Origin: Oenanthe sinensis
Taxonomy: Eukaryota; Streptophyta; Magnoliopsida; Apiales; Apiaceae
Length of the DNA: 64,000 bases
NCBI GenBank assembly: GCA_028671895.1
Contig: JAPMAC010000207.1
Span: 8,556,001-8,620,000 of the forward strand
Reading direction: 5' to 3'
The translations under genes and the position numbers were made by a program. This document shows, in pieces, positions 25,688-38,969 of this stretch; the stretch's first letter is position 1; the number at the start of each line of letters is the position of its first letter. The notes under the pieces are model-generated. The model was not told the origin of the DNA and ran no database searches. It saw nothing but the letters and a program-made list of their open reading frames with translations.

Positions 25688-28600
25688 AGTTCTTTTGAAC
25701 AAGAAAACAATTAGTAACAATTTGAGACTCATTCTTTACTCGTTCGACCTTGAAAATAACTTGTAATTTCATTATTGACTCGTTTGAACATGGAAACAAC
25801 TTGTAAACTCTTCTAGGACCATTCTTAGCTCTTTTGAACAAGAAAATAAATCGTAACAATTTGAGGCTCATTCTTGACTCGTTCGAACTTCGAAACAACT
25901 TATAGCTTCATTGTTGACTCGTTTGAACATGGGAACAACTTGAAAACACTTGTAGGACCATTCTTAGTTCTTTTGAACAAGAAAACAAATCGTAACAATT
26001 TGAGGCTCATTCTTGACTCGTTCGAACTTGGAAACAACTTGTAGCTTCATTGAAAACTCTTGTAGGACCATTCTTAGCTCTTTTGAACAAGAAAAATATT
26101 AGTAACAATTTGAGACTCATTCTTTACTCGTTCGAACTTGGAAACAACTTGTAGCTTCATTATTGACTCGTTTGAACATGGGAACAACTTGGAAACACTT
26201 GAAGGACCATTCTTAGTTCTTTTGAACAAGAAAACAAATCGTAACAATTTGAGACTCATTCTTTACTCGTTCGAACTTGAAAATAACTTGTAACTTCTTT
26301 ATTGACTCGTTTGAACATGGAAACGACTTGTAAACTCTTCTAGGACCATTCTTAGCTCTTTTGAACAAGAAAACAAATCGTAACAATTTGAGGCTCATTC
26401 TTGACTCGTTCGAACTTGGAAACAACTTGTAGCTTCATTGTTGACTCGTTTGAACATGGAAACAACTTGAAAACTCTTGTATGACCATTCTTAGCTCTTT
26501 TGAACAAAAAACAATTAGTAACAATTTGAGACTCATTCTTTACTCGTTCGAACTTGAAAATAACTTGTAACTTCATTATTGACTCGTTTGAACATGGAAA
26601 CAACATGTAAACTCTTGTAGGACCATTCTTAGCTCTTTTGAACAAGAAAATAAATCGTAACAATTTGAGGCTCATTCTTGACTCGTTCGAACTTGGAAAC
26701 AACTTGTAGCTTCATTGTTGACTCGTTTGAACTTGGAAACAACTTGAAAACTCTTGTAGGACCATTCTTAGCTCTTTTGAACAAGAATACAATTCGTAAC
26801 AATTTGAGGCTCATTCTTGACTCGTTAGAACTTGGAAACAACTTGTAGCTTCATTGTTGACTCGTTTGAACTTGGAAACAACTTGAAAACTCTTGTATGA
26901 CCATTCTTAGTTCTTTTGAACAAGAAAACAATTAGTAACAATTTGAGACTCATTCTTTACTCGTTCGAACATGAAAATAACTTGTCACTTCATTATTGAC
27001 TCGTTTGAACATGGAAACAACTTGTAAACTCTTCTAGGACCATTCTTAGCTCTTTTGAACAAGAAAACAAATCATAATAATTTGAGGCTCATTCTTGACT
27101 CGTTCAAACTTGGAAACAACTTGTAGCTTCATTATTGACTCGTTTGAACATGGGAACAACTTGAAAACACTTGTAGGACCATTCTTAGTTCTTTTGAACA
27201 AGAAAACAAATCGTATCAATTTGAGGCTCATTCTTGACTCGTTCGAACTTGGATACAACTTGTAGCTTCATTGTTGACTCGTTTGAACATGGAAACAACT
27301 TGAAAACACTTGTAGGACCATTCTTAGCTCTTTTGAAAAAGAAAACAAATCGTAACAATTTGAGGGTCATTCTTGACTCGTTCGAACTAGGAAACAACTT
27401 GTAGCTTCATTGTTGATTCGTTTAAAGATGGAAACAACTTGTAAACTCTTGTAGGACCATTCTTAGCTCTTTTGAACAAGAATACAATTCGTAACAATTT
27501 GAGGCTCATTCTTGACTCGTTAGAACTTGGAAAAAACTTGTAGCTTCATTGTTAACTCGTTTGAACAAGGAAACAACATGTAAACTCTTGTAGGACCATT
27601 CTTAGCTCTTTTGAACAAGAAAATAAATCGTAACAATTTGAGGCTCATTCTTGACTCGTTCGAACTTGGAAACAACTTGTAGCTTCATTGTTGACTCGTT
27701 TGAACTTGGAAAGAACTTGAAAACTCTTGTATGACCATTCTTAGTTCTTTTGAACAAGAAAACAATTAGTAACAATTTGAGACTCATTCTTTACTCGTTC
27801 GACCTTGAAAATAACTTGTAATTTCATTGTTGACTCGTTTGAACTTGGAAACAACTTGAAAACTCTTGTAGGACCATTCTTAGTTCTTTTGAACAAGAAA
27901 ACAAATCGTAACAAGTTGAGGCTCATTCTTGACTCGTTAGAACTTGGAAACAACTTGTAGCTTCATTGTTAACTCGTTTGAACATGGAAATAACTTGAAA
28001 ACTCTTGTAGGACCATTCTTAGCTCTTTTGAACAAGAAAATAAATCGTAACAATTTGAGGCTCATTCTTGACTCGTTCGAACTTCGAAACAACTTGTAGC
28101 TTCATTGTTGACTCGTTTGAACATGGGAACAACTTGAAAACACTTGTAGGACCATTCTTAGCTCTTTTGAACAAGAAAACAAATCGTAACAATTTGAGGC
28201 TCATTCTTGACTCGTTAGAACTTGGAAACAACTTGTAGCTTCATTGTTAACTCGTTTGAACAAGGAAACAACTTGAAAACTCTTGTAGGACCATTCTTAG
28301 CTCTTTTGAACAAGAAAACAAATCGTAACAATTTGAGGCTCATTCTTGACTCGTTCGAACGTGGAAACAACTTGTAGCTTCATTGTTGACTCGTTTGAAC
28401 ATGGAAACAACTTGAAAACACTTGTAGGATCATTCTTAGCTCTTTTGAACAAGAAAACAAATCGTAACAATTTGAGGCTCATTCTTGACTCGTTCGAACT
28501 AGGAAACAACTTGTAGCTTCATTGTTGATTCGTTTAAACATGGAAACAACTTGTAAACTCTTGTAGGACCATTCTTAGCTCTTTTGAACAAGAATACAAT

Positions 28601-29827
28601 TCGTAACAATTTGAGGCTCATTCTTGACTCGTTATAACTTGGAAACAACTTGTAGCTTCATTGTTAACTCGTTTGAACAAGGAAACAACTTGAAAACTCT
28701 TGTAGGACCATTCTTAGCTCTTTTGAACAAGAAAACAAATCGTAACAATTTGAGGCTCATTCTTGACTCGTTCGAACGTGGAAACAACTTGTAGCTTCAT
28801 TGTTGACTCGTTTGAACATGGAAACAACTTGAAAACTCTTGTAGGACCATTCTTAGCTCTTTTGAACAAGAAAACAATTAGTAACAATTGGAGACTTATT
28901 CTTTACTCGTTCGAACTTGAAAATAACTTGTAACTTCATTATTGACTCGTTTGAACATGGAAACAACATGTAAACTCTTGTAGGACCATTCTTAGCTCTT
29001 TTGAACAAGAAAATAAATCGTAACAATTTGAGGCTCATTCTTGACTCGTTCGAACTTGGAAACAACTTGTAGCTTCATTGTTGACTCGTTTGAACTTGGA
29101 AACAACTTGAAAACTCTTGTATGACCATTCTTAGTTCTTTTGAACAAGAAAACAATTAGTAACAATTTGAGACTCATTCTTTACTCGTTCGACCTTGAAA
29201 ATAACTTGTAACTTCATTATTGACTCGTTTGAACATGGAAACAACTTGTAAACTCTTCTAGGATCATTCTTAGCTCTTTTGAACAAGAAAATAAATCGTA
29301 ACAATTTGAGGCTCATTCTTGACTCGTTCGAACTTCGAAACAACTTGTAGCTTCATTGTTGACTCGTTTGAACATGGGAACAACTTGAAAACACTTGTAG
29401 GACCATTCTTAGTTCTTTTGAACAAGAAAACAAATCGTAACAATTTGAGGCTCATTCTTGACTCGTTCGAACTAGGAAACAACTTGTAGCTTCATTGTTG
29501 ATTCGTTTAAAGATGGAAACAACTTGTAAACTCTTATAGGACCATTCTTAGCTCTTTTGAACAAGAATACAATTCGTAACAATTTGAGGCTCATTCTTGA
29601 CTCGTTAGAACTTGGAAACAACTTGTAGCTTCATTGTTAACTCGTTTGAACAAGGAAACAACATGTAAACTCTTGTAGGACCATTCTTAGCTCTTTTGAA
29701 CAAGAAAATAAATCGTAACAATTTGAGGCTCATTCTTGACTCGTTCGAACTTGGAAACAACTTGTAGCTTCATTGTTGACTCGTTTGAACTTGGAAACAA
29801 CTTGAAAACTCTTGTATGACCATTCTT
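25688..29827 (+). repeat. Middle-domain HOR, version 2 (4140 bp)
   Basis: Its left ~2.2 kb (25688-27900) matches 29828-32040 at a constant offset of 4140 bp, and 4141 bp after an extra A near 31198. The match includes the 110-bp unit, the AAAAATATTAG unit, the 138-bp unit and the CAAATCATAATAA unit. Its right part (about 27900-29827) is a looser series of GAATACAATTCG, TTCGAACGTGG and AAAATAAATCG units that does not follow the same order. Confidence 0.73.
25966..26075 (+). repeat. Truncated 110-bp unit, copy 2
   Basis: Same 29-base loss with the same junction and the same AAAAATATTAG neighbour as the unit at 23355. Shared ancestry by duplication of the surrounding HOR is the simple explanation. 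Confidence 0.9.
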
Positions 29828-31327
29828 AGTTCTTTTGAACAAGAAAACAATTAGTAACAATTTGAGACTCATTCTTTACTCGTTCGACCTTGAAAATAAC
29901 TTGTAATTTCATTATTGACTCGTTTGAACATGGAAACAACTTGTAAACTCTTCTAGGACCATTCTTAGCTCTTTTGAACAAGAAAATAAATCGTAACAAT
30001 TTGAGGCTCATTCCTGACTCGTTCGAACTTCGAAACAACTTATAGCTTCATTGTTGACTCGTTTGAACATGGGAACAACTTGAAAACAGTTGTAGGACCA
30101 TTCTTAGTTCTTTTGAACAAGAAAACAAATCGTAACAATTTGAGGCTCATTCTTGACTCGTTCGAACTTGGAAACAACTTGTAGCTTCATTGAAAACTCT
30201 TGTAGGACCATTCTTAGCTCTTTTGAACAAGAAAAATATTAGTAACAATTTGAGACTCATTCTTTACTCGTTCGAACTTGGAAACAACTTGTAGCTTCAT
30301 TATTGACTCGTTTGAACATGGGAACAACTTGGAAACACTTGAAGGACCATTCTTAGTTCTTTTGAACAAGAAAACAAATCGTAACAATTTGAGACTCATT
30401 CTTTACTCGTTCGAACTTGAAAATAACTTGTAACTTCTTTATTGACTCGTTTGAACATGGAAACGACTTGTAAACTCTTCTAGGACCATTCTTAGCTCTT
30501 TTGAACAAGAAAACAAATCGTAACAATTTGAGGCTCATTCTTGACTCGTTCGAACTTGGAAACAACTTGTAGCTTCATTGTTGACTCGTTTGAACATGGA
30601 AACAACTTGAAAACTCTTGTATGACCATTCTTAGCTCTTTTGAACAAAAAACAATTAGTAACAATTTGAGACTCATTCTTTACTCGTTCGAACTTGAAAA
30701 TAACTTGTAACTTCATTATTGACTCGTTTGAACATGGAAACAACATGTAAACTCTTGTAGGACCATTCTTAGCTCTTTTGAACAAGAAAATAAATCGTAA
30801 CAATTTGAGGCTCATTCTTGACTCGTTCGAACTTGGAAACAACTTGTAGCTTCATTGTTGACTCGTTTGAACTTGGAAACAACTTGAAAACTCTTGTAGG
30901 ACCATTCTTAGCTCTTTTGAACAAGAATACAATTCGTAACAATTTGAGGCTCATTCTTGACTCGTTAGAACTTGGAAACAACTTGTAGCTTCATTGTTGA
31001 CTCGTTTGAACTTGGAAACAACTTGAAAACTCTTGTATGACCATTCTTAGTTCTTTTGAACAAGAAAACAATTAGTAACAATTTGAGACTCATTCTTTAC
31101 TCGTTCGAACATGAAAATAACTTGTCACTTCATTATTGACTCGTTTGAACATGGAAACAACTTGTAAACTCTTCTAGGACCATTCTTAGCTCTTTTAGAA
31201 CAAGAAAACAAATCATAATAATTTGAGGCTCATTCTTGACTCGTTCAAACTTGGAAACAACTTGTAGCTTCATTATTGACTCGTTTGAACATGGGAACAA
31301 CTTGAAAACACTTGTAGGACCATTCTT
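29828..31327 (+). repeat. Middle-domain HOR, version 3
   Basis: This is a near-copy of 25688-27186, with the third 110-bp unit (30106-30215). Differences are few: TTCCTGACTCG near 30015, ACAGTTG near 30087, and an extra A in CTCTTTTAGAAC near 31198. The order of units then passes into the 973-bp duplicated block. Confidence 0.75.
30106..30215 (+). repeat. Truncated 110-bp unit, copy 3
   Basis: Same junction and neighbours as copies 1 and 2. It lies 4140 bp downstream of copy 2, the period of the surrounding HOR. No further copy was seen to the right, although AAAAATATTAG units without the deletion occur near 42736, 44542 and 46348. Confidence 0.9.
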
Positions 31328-33273
31328 AGTTCTTTTGAACAAGAAAACAAATCGTATCAATTTGAGGCTCATTCTTGACTCGTTCGAACTTGGATACAAC
31401 TTGTAGCTTCATTGTTGACTCGTTTGAACATGGAAACAACTTGAAAACACTTGTAGGACCATTCTTAGCTCTTTTGAACAAGAAAACAAATCGTAACAAT
31501 TTGAGGCTCATTCTTGACTCGTTCGAACTAGGAAACAACTTGTAGCTTCATTGTTGATTCGTTTAAAGATGGAAACAACTTGTAAACTCTTGTAGGACCA
31601 TTCTTAGCTCTTTTGAACAAGAATACAATTCGTAACAATTTGAGGCTCATTCTTGACTCGTTAGAACTTGGAAACAACTTGTAGCTTCATTGTTAACTCG
31701 TTTGAACAAGGAAACAACATGTAAACTCTTGTAGGACCATTCTTAGCTCTTTTGAACAAGAAAATAAATCGTAACAATTTGAGGCTCATTCTTGACTCGT
31801 TCGAACTTGGAAACAACTTGTAGCTTCATTGTTGACTCGTTTGAACTTGGAAACAACTTGAAAACTCTTGTATGACCATTCTTAGTTCTTTTGAACAAGA
31901 AAACAATTAGTAACAATTTGAGACTCATTCTTTACTCGTTCGACCTTGAAAATAACTTGTAATTTCATTGTTGACTCGTTTGAACTTGGAAACAACTTGA
32001 AAACTCTTGTAGGACCATTCTTAGCTCTTTTGAACAAGAAAATAAATCGTAACAATTTGAGGCTCATTCTTGACTCGTTCGAACTTCGAAACAACTTGTA
32101 GCTTCATTGTTGACTCGTTTGAACATGGGAACAACTTGAAAACACTTGTAGGACCATTCTTAGTTCTTTTGAACAAGAAAACAAATCGTAACAATTTGAG
32201 GCTCATTCTTTACTCGTTCGAACTTGGAAACAACTTGTAACTTCATTATTGACTCGTTTGAACATGGAAACAACATGTAAACTCTTGTAGGACCATTCTT
32301 AGCTCTTTTGAACAAGAAAATAAATCGTAACAATTTGAGGCTCATTCTTGACTCGTTCGAACTTGGAAACAACTTGTAGCTTCATTGTTGACTCGTTTGA
32401 ACTTGGAAACAACTTGAAAACACTTGTAGGACCATTCTTAGCTCTTTTGAACAAGAAAACAAATCGTAACAATTTGAGGCTCATTCTTGACTCGTTCGAA
32501 CTAGGAAACAACTTGTAGCTTCATTGTTGATTCGTTTAAAGATGGAAACAACTTGTAAACTCTTGTAGGACCATTCTTAGCTCTTTTGAACAAGAATACA
32601 ATTCGTAACAATTTGAGGCTCATTCTTGACTCGTTAGAACTTGGAAACAACTTGTAGCTTCATTGTTAACTCGTTTGAACAAGGAAACAACATGTAAACT
32701 CTTGTAGGACCATTCTTAGCTCTTTTGAACAAGAAAATAAATCGTAACAATTTGAGGCTCATTCTTGACTCGTTCGAACTTGGAAACAACTTGTAGCTTC
32801 ATTGTTGACTCGTTTGAACTTGGAAACAACTTGAAAACTCTTGTATGACCATTCTTAGTTCTTTTGAACAAGAAAACAATTAGTAACAATTTGAGACTCA
32901 TTCTTTACTCGTTCGACCTTGAAAATAACTTGTAATTTCATTGTTGACTCGTTTGAACTTGGAAACAACTTGAAAACTCTTGTAGGACCATTCTTAGCTC
33001 TTTTGAACAAGAAAATAAATCGTAACAATTTGAGGCTCATTCTTGACTCGTTCGAACTTCGAAACAACTTGTAGCTTCATTGTTGACTCGTTTGAACATG
33101 GGAACAACTTGAAAACACTTGTAGGACCATTCTTAGTTCTTTTGAACAAGAAAACAAATCGTAACAATTTGAGGCTCATTCTTTACTCGTTCGAACTTGG
33201 AAACAACTTGTAGCTTCATTGTTGACTCGTTTGAACATGGAAACAACTTGAAAACACTTGTAGGACCATTCTT
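31328..33273 (+). repeat. Tandem 7-mer HOR duplication, period 973 bp
   Basis: Blocks 31328-32300 and 32301-33273 align unit for unit. Both contain the TCGTTTAAAGATGG unit, a GAACAAGGAAACAACATG unit, the TTCGACCTTGAAAAT unit with TAATTTCATTG, and a TTCGAACTTCGAAAC unit. The first units of the two blocks differ, so the exchange point lies inside the repeat. The period equals that of the 18767-20712 duplication but the monomers are different, so this is an independent event. Confidence 0.77.
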
Positions 33274-33551
33274 AGCTCTTTTGAACAAGAAAACAAATCG
33301 TAACAATTTGAGGCTCATTCTTGACTCGTTCGAACTAGGAAACAACTTGTAGCTTCATTGTTGATTCCTTTAAACATGGAAACAACTTGTAAACTCTTGT
33401 AGGACCATTCTTAGATCTTTTGAACAAGAATACAATTCGTAACAATTTGAGGCTCATTCTTGACTCGTTAGAACTTGGAAACAACTTGTAGCTTCATTGT
33501 TAACTCGTTTGAACAAGGAAACAACTTGAAAACTCTTGTAGGACCATTCTT

Positions 33552-34941
33552 AGCTCTTTTGAACAAGAAAACAAATCGTAACAATTTGAGGCTCATTCTT
33601 GACTCGTTCGAACGTGGAAACAACTTGTAGCTTCATTGTTGACTCGTTTGAACTTGGAAACAACTTGAAAACACTTGTAGGACCATTCTTAGCTCTTTTG
33701 AACAAGAAAACAAATCGTAACAATTTGAGGCTCATTCTTGACTCGTTCGAACTAGGAAACAACTTGTAGCTTCATTGTTGATTCGTTTAAGCATGGAAAC
33801 AACTTGTAAACTCTTGTAGGACCATTCTTAGCTCTTTTGAACAAGAATACAATTCGTAACAATTTGAGGCTCATTCTTGACTCGTTATAACTTGGAAACA
33901 ACTTGTAGCTTCATTGTTAACTCGTTTGAACAAGGAAACAACTTGAAAACTCTTGTAGGACCATTCTTAGTTCTTTTGAACAAGAAAATAAATCGTAACA
34001 ATTTGAGGCTCATTCTTGACTCGTTCGAACTTGGAAACAACTTGTAGCTTCATTGTTGACTCGTTTGAACATGGAAACAACTTGAAAACACTTGTAGGAC
34101 CATTCTTAGCTCTTTTGAACAAGAAAACAAATCGTAACAATTTGAGGCTCATTCTTGACTCGTTCGAACTAGGAAACAACTTGTAGCTTCATTGTTGATT
34201 CGTTTAAACATGGAAACAACTTGTAAACTCTTGTAGGACCATTCTTAGCTCTTTTGAACAAGAATACAATTCGTAACAATTTGAGGCTCATTCTTGACTC
34301 GTTCGAACGTGGAAACAACTTGTAGCTTCATTGTTGACTCGTTTGAACATGGAAACAACTTGAAAACACTTGTAGGACCATTCTTAGCTCTTTTGAACAA
34401 GAAAACAAATCGTAACAATTTGAGGCTCATTCTTGACTCGTTCGAACTAGGAAACAACTTGTAGCTTCATTGTTGATTCGTTTAAACATGGAAACAACTT
34501 GTAAACTCTTGTAGGACCATTCTTAGCTCTTTTGAACAAGAATACAATTCGTAACAATTTGAGGCTCATTCTTGACTCGTTATAACTTGGAAACAACTTG
34601 TAGCTTCATTGTTAACTCGTTTGAACAAGGAAACAACTTGAAAACTCTTGTAGGACCATTCTTAGTTCTTTTGAACAAGAAAATAAATCGTAACAATTTG
34701 AGGCTCATTCTTGACTCGTTCGAACTTGGAAACAACTTGTAGCTTCATTGTTGACTCGTTTGAACATGGGAACAACTTGAAAACACTTGTAGGACCATTC
34801 TTAGTTCTTTTGAACAAGAAAACAAATCGTAACAATTTGAGGCTCATTCTTGACTCGTTCGAACTTGGAAACAACTTGTAGCTTCATTGTTGACTCGTTT
34901 GAACATGGAAACAACTTGAAAACTCTTGTAGGACCATTCTT
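33552..34941 (+). repeat. Tandem 5-mer duplication, period 695 bp
   Basis: Blocks 33552-34246 and 34247-34941 repeat the same series of monomer types at an offset of 5 x 139: a TTCGAACGTGG unit, a CACTTGTAGGACC unit, a TTCGTTTAA-CATGG unit, a GTTATAACTTGG unit and a GTTAACTCG-AACAAGG unit. GTTATAACTTGG near 33887 and 34580 is a rare shared variant (also at 28632). Small differences, such as TTAAGCATGG near 33788, separate the copies. Confidence 0.7.
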
Positions 34942-35913
34942 AGCTCTTTTGAACAAGAACACAATTAGTAACAATTTGAGACTCATTCTTTACTCGTTCG
35001 AACTTGAAAATAACTTGTAACTTCTTTATTGACTCATTTGAACATGGAAACGACTTGTAAACTCTACTAGGACCATTCTTAGCTCTTTTCAACAAGAAAA
35101 CAAATCGTAACAATTTGAGGCTCATTCTTGACTCGTTCAAACTTGGAAACAACTTGTAGCTTCATTGTTGACTCGTTTGAACATGGAAACAACTTGAAAA
35201 CTCTTGTATGACCATTCTTAGCTCTTTTGAACAAAAAACAATTAGTAACAATTTGAGACTCATTCTTTACTAGTTCGAACTTGAAAATAACTTGTAACTT
35301 CATTATTGACTCGTTTGAACATGGAAACAACTTGTAAACTCTTCTAGGACCATTCTTAGCTCTTTTGAACAAGAAAACAAATCATAATAATTTGAAGCTC
35401 ATTCTTGACTCGTTCAAACTTGGAAACAACTTGTAGCTTCATTATTGACTCGTTTGAACATGGGAACAACTTGAAAACACTTGTAGGACCATTCTTAGTT
35501 CTTTTGAACAAGAAAACAAATCGTATCAATTTGAGGCTCATTCTTGACTCGTTCGAACTTGGAAACAACTTGTAGCTTCATTGTTGACTCGTTTGAACAT
35601 GGAAACAACTTGAAAACACTTGTAGGACCATTCTTAGCTCTTTTGAACAAGAAAACAATTAGTAACAATTTGAGGCTCATTCTTGACTCGTTCGAACTAG
35701 GAAACAACTTGTAGCTTCATTGTTGATTCCTTTAAACATGGAAACAACTTGTAAACTCTTGTAGGACCATTCTTAGCTCTTTTGAACAAGAATACAATTC
35801 GTAACAATTTGAGGCTCATTCTTGACTCGTTAGAACTTGGAAACAACTTGTACCTTCATTGTTAACTCGTTTGAACAAGGAAACAACTTGAAAACTCTTG
35901 TAGGACCATTCTT

Positions 35914-38900
35914 AGCTCTTTTGAACAAGAAAACAAATCGTACCAATTTGAGGCTCATTCTTGACTCGTTCGAACTTGGAAACAACTTGTAGCTTCATTG
36001 TTGACTCGTTTGAACATGGAAACAACTTGAAAACTCTTGTATGACCATTCTTAGCTCTTTTGAACAAAAAACAATTAGTAACAATTTGAGACTCATTCTT
36101 TACTCGTTCGAACTTGAAAATAACTTGTAACTTCATTATTGAGTCGTTTGAACATGGAAACAACATGTAAACTCTTGTAGGACCATTCTTAGCTCTTTTG
36201 AACAAGAAAATAAATCGTAACAATTTGAGGCTCATTCTTGACTCGTTCGAACTTGGAAACAACTTGTAGCTTCATTGTTGACTCGTTTGAACTTGGAAAC
36301 AACTTGAAAACTCTTGTAGGACCATTCTTAGCTCTTTTGAACAAGAATACAATTCGTAACAATTTGAGGCTCATTCTTGACTCGTTAGAACTTGGAAACA
36401 ACTTGTAGCTTCATTGTTGACTCGTTTGAACTTGGAAACAACTTGAAAACTCTTGTATGACCATTTTTAGTTCTTTTGAACAAGAAAACAATTAGTAACA
36501 ATTTAAGACTCATTCTTTATTCGTTCGAACATGAAAATAACTTGTCACTTCATTATTGACTCGTTTGAACATGGAAACAACTTGTAAACTCTTCTAGGAC
36601 CATTCTTAGCTCTTTTGAACAAGAACACAAATCATAATAATTTGAGGCTCATTCTTGACTCGTTCAAACTTGGAAACAACTTGTAGCTTCATTATTGACT
36701 CGTTTGAACATGGGAACAACTTGAAAACACTTGTAGGACCATTCTTAGTTCTTTTGAACAAGAAAACAAATCGTATCAATTTGAGGCTCATTCTTGACTC
36801 GTTCGAACTTGGAAACAACTTGTAGCTTCATTGTTGACTCGTTTGAACATGGAAATAACTTGAAAACACTTGTAGGACCATTCTTAGCTCTTTTGAACAA
36901 GAAAACAAATCGTAACAATTTGAGGCTCATTCTTGACTCGTTCGAACTAGGAAACAACTTGTAGCTTCATTGTTGATTCGTTTAAACATGGAAACAACTT
37001 GTAAACTCTTGTAGGACCATTCTTAGCTCTTTTGAACAAGAATACAATTCGTAACAATTTGAGGCTCATTCTTGACTCGTTAGAACTTGGAAACAACTTG
37101 TAGCTTCATTGTTAACTTGTTTGAACAAGGAAACAACTTGAAAACTCTTGTAGGACCATTCTTAGCTCTTTTGAACAAGAAAACAAATCGTAACAATTTG
37201 AGGCTCATTCTTGACTCGTTCGAACGTGGAAACAACTTGTAGCTTCATTGTTGACTCGTTTGAACATGGAAACAACTTGAAAACACTTGTAGGACCATTC
37301 TTAGCTCTTTTGAACAAGAATACAATTCGTAACAATTTGAGGCTCATTCTTGACTCGTTAGAACTTGGAAACAACTTGTACCTTCATTGTTAACTCGTTT
37401 GAACAAGGAAACAACTTGAAAACTCTTGTAAGACCATTCTTAGCTCTTTTGAACAAGAAAACAAATCGTACCAATTTGAGGCTCATTCTTGACTCGTTCG
37501 AACTTGGAAACAACTTGTAGCTTCATTGTTGACTCGTTTGAACATGGAAACAACTTGAAAACTCTTGTATGACCATTCTTAGCTCTTTTGAACAAAAAAC
37601 AATTAGTAACAATTTGAGACTCATTCTTTACTCGTTCGAACTTGAAAATAACTTGTAACTTCATTATTGAGTCGTTTGAACATGGAAACAACATGTAAAC
37701 TCTTATAGGACCATTCTTAGCTCTTTTGAACAAGAAAATAAATCGTAACAATTTGAGGCTCATTCTTGACTCGTTCGAACTTGGAAACAACTTGTAGCTT
37801 CATTGTTGACTCGTTTGAACTTGGAAACAACTTGAAAACTCTTGTAGGACCATTCTTAGCTCTTTTGAACAAGAATACAATTCGTAACAATTTGAGGCTC
37901 ATTCTTGACTCGTTAGAACTTGGAAACAACTTGTAGCTTCATTGTTGACTCGTTTGAACTTGGAAACAACTTGAAAACTCTTGTATGACCATTTTTAGTT
38001 CTTTTGAACAAGAAAACAATTAGTAACAATTTAAGACTCATTCTTTATTCGTTCGAACATGAAAATAACTTGTCACTTCATTATTGACTCGTTTGAACAT
38101 GGAAACAACTTGTAAACTCTTCTAGGACCATTCTTAGCTCTTTTGAACAAGAACACAAATCATAATAATTTGAGGCTCATTCTTGACTCGTTCAAACTTG
38201 GAAACAACTTGTAGCTTCATTATTGACTCGTTTGAACATGGGAACAACTTGAAAACACTTGTAGGACCATTCTTAGTTCTTTTGAACAAGAAAACAAATC
38301 GTATCAATTTGAGGCTCATTCTTGACTCGTTCGAACTTGGAAACAACTTGTAGCTTCATTGTTGACTCGTTTGAACATGGAAACAACTTGAAAACACTTG
38401 TAGGACCATTCTTAGCTCTTTTGAACAAGAAAACAAATCGTAACAATTTGAGGCTCATTCTTGACTCGTTCGAACTAGGAAACAACTTGTAGCTTCATTG
38501 TTGATTCGTTTAAACATGGAAACAACTTGTAAACTCTTGTAGGACCATTCTTAGCTCTTTTGAACAAGAATACAATTCGTAACAATTTGAGGCTCATTCT
38601 TGACTCGTTAGAACTTGGAAACAACTTGTAGCTTCATTGTTAACTTGTTTGAACAAGGAAACAACTTGAAAACTCTTGTAGGACCATTCTTAGCTCTTTT
38701 GAACAAGAAAACAAATCGTAACAATTTGAGGCTCATTCTTGACTCGTTCGAACGTGGAAACAACTTGTAGCTTCATTGTTGACTCGTTTGAACATGGAAA
38801 CAACTTGAAAACACTTGTAGGACCATTCTTAGCTCTTTTGAACAAGAATACAATTCGTAACAATTTGAGGCTCATTCTTGACTCGTTAGAACTTGGAAAC

Positions 38901-38969
38901 AACTTGTAGCTTCATTGTTAACTCGTTTGAACAAGGAAACAACTTGAAAACTCTTGTAGGACCATTCTT
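35914..38969 (+). repeat. Tandem 11-mer HOR duplication, period 1528 bp
   Basis: Blocks 35914-37441 and 37442-38969 share rare variants at a constant offset: CGTACCAATTTG, TTGAGTCGTTTG, CCATTTTTAGTTC, AATTTAAGACTC, TTTATTCGTTCG and GAACACAAATCATAATAA. The period is 11 x 139 - 1 because each block holds one 138-bp unit. The homology begins slightly upstream (TACCTTCATTGTTAAC near 35852 and 37379). A more diverged third version lies at 40637-41886. Confidence 0.82.
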
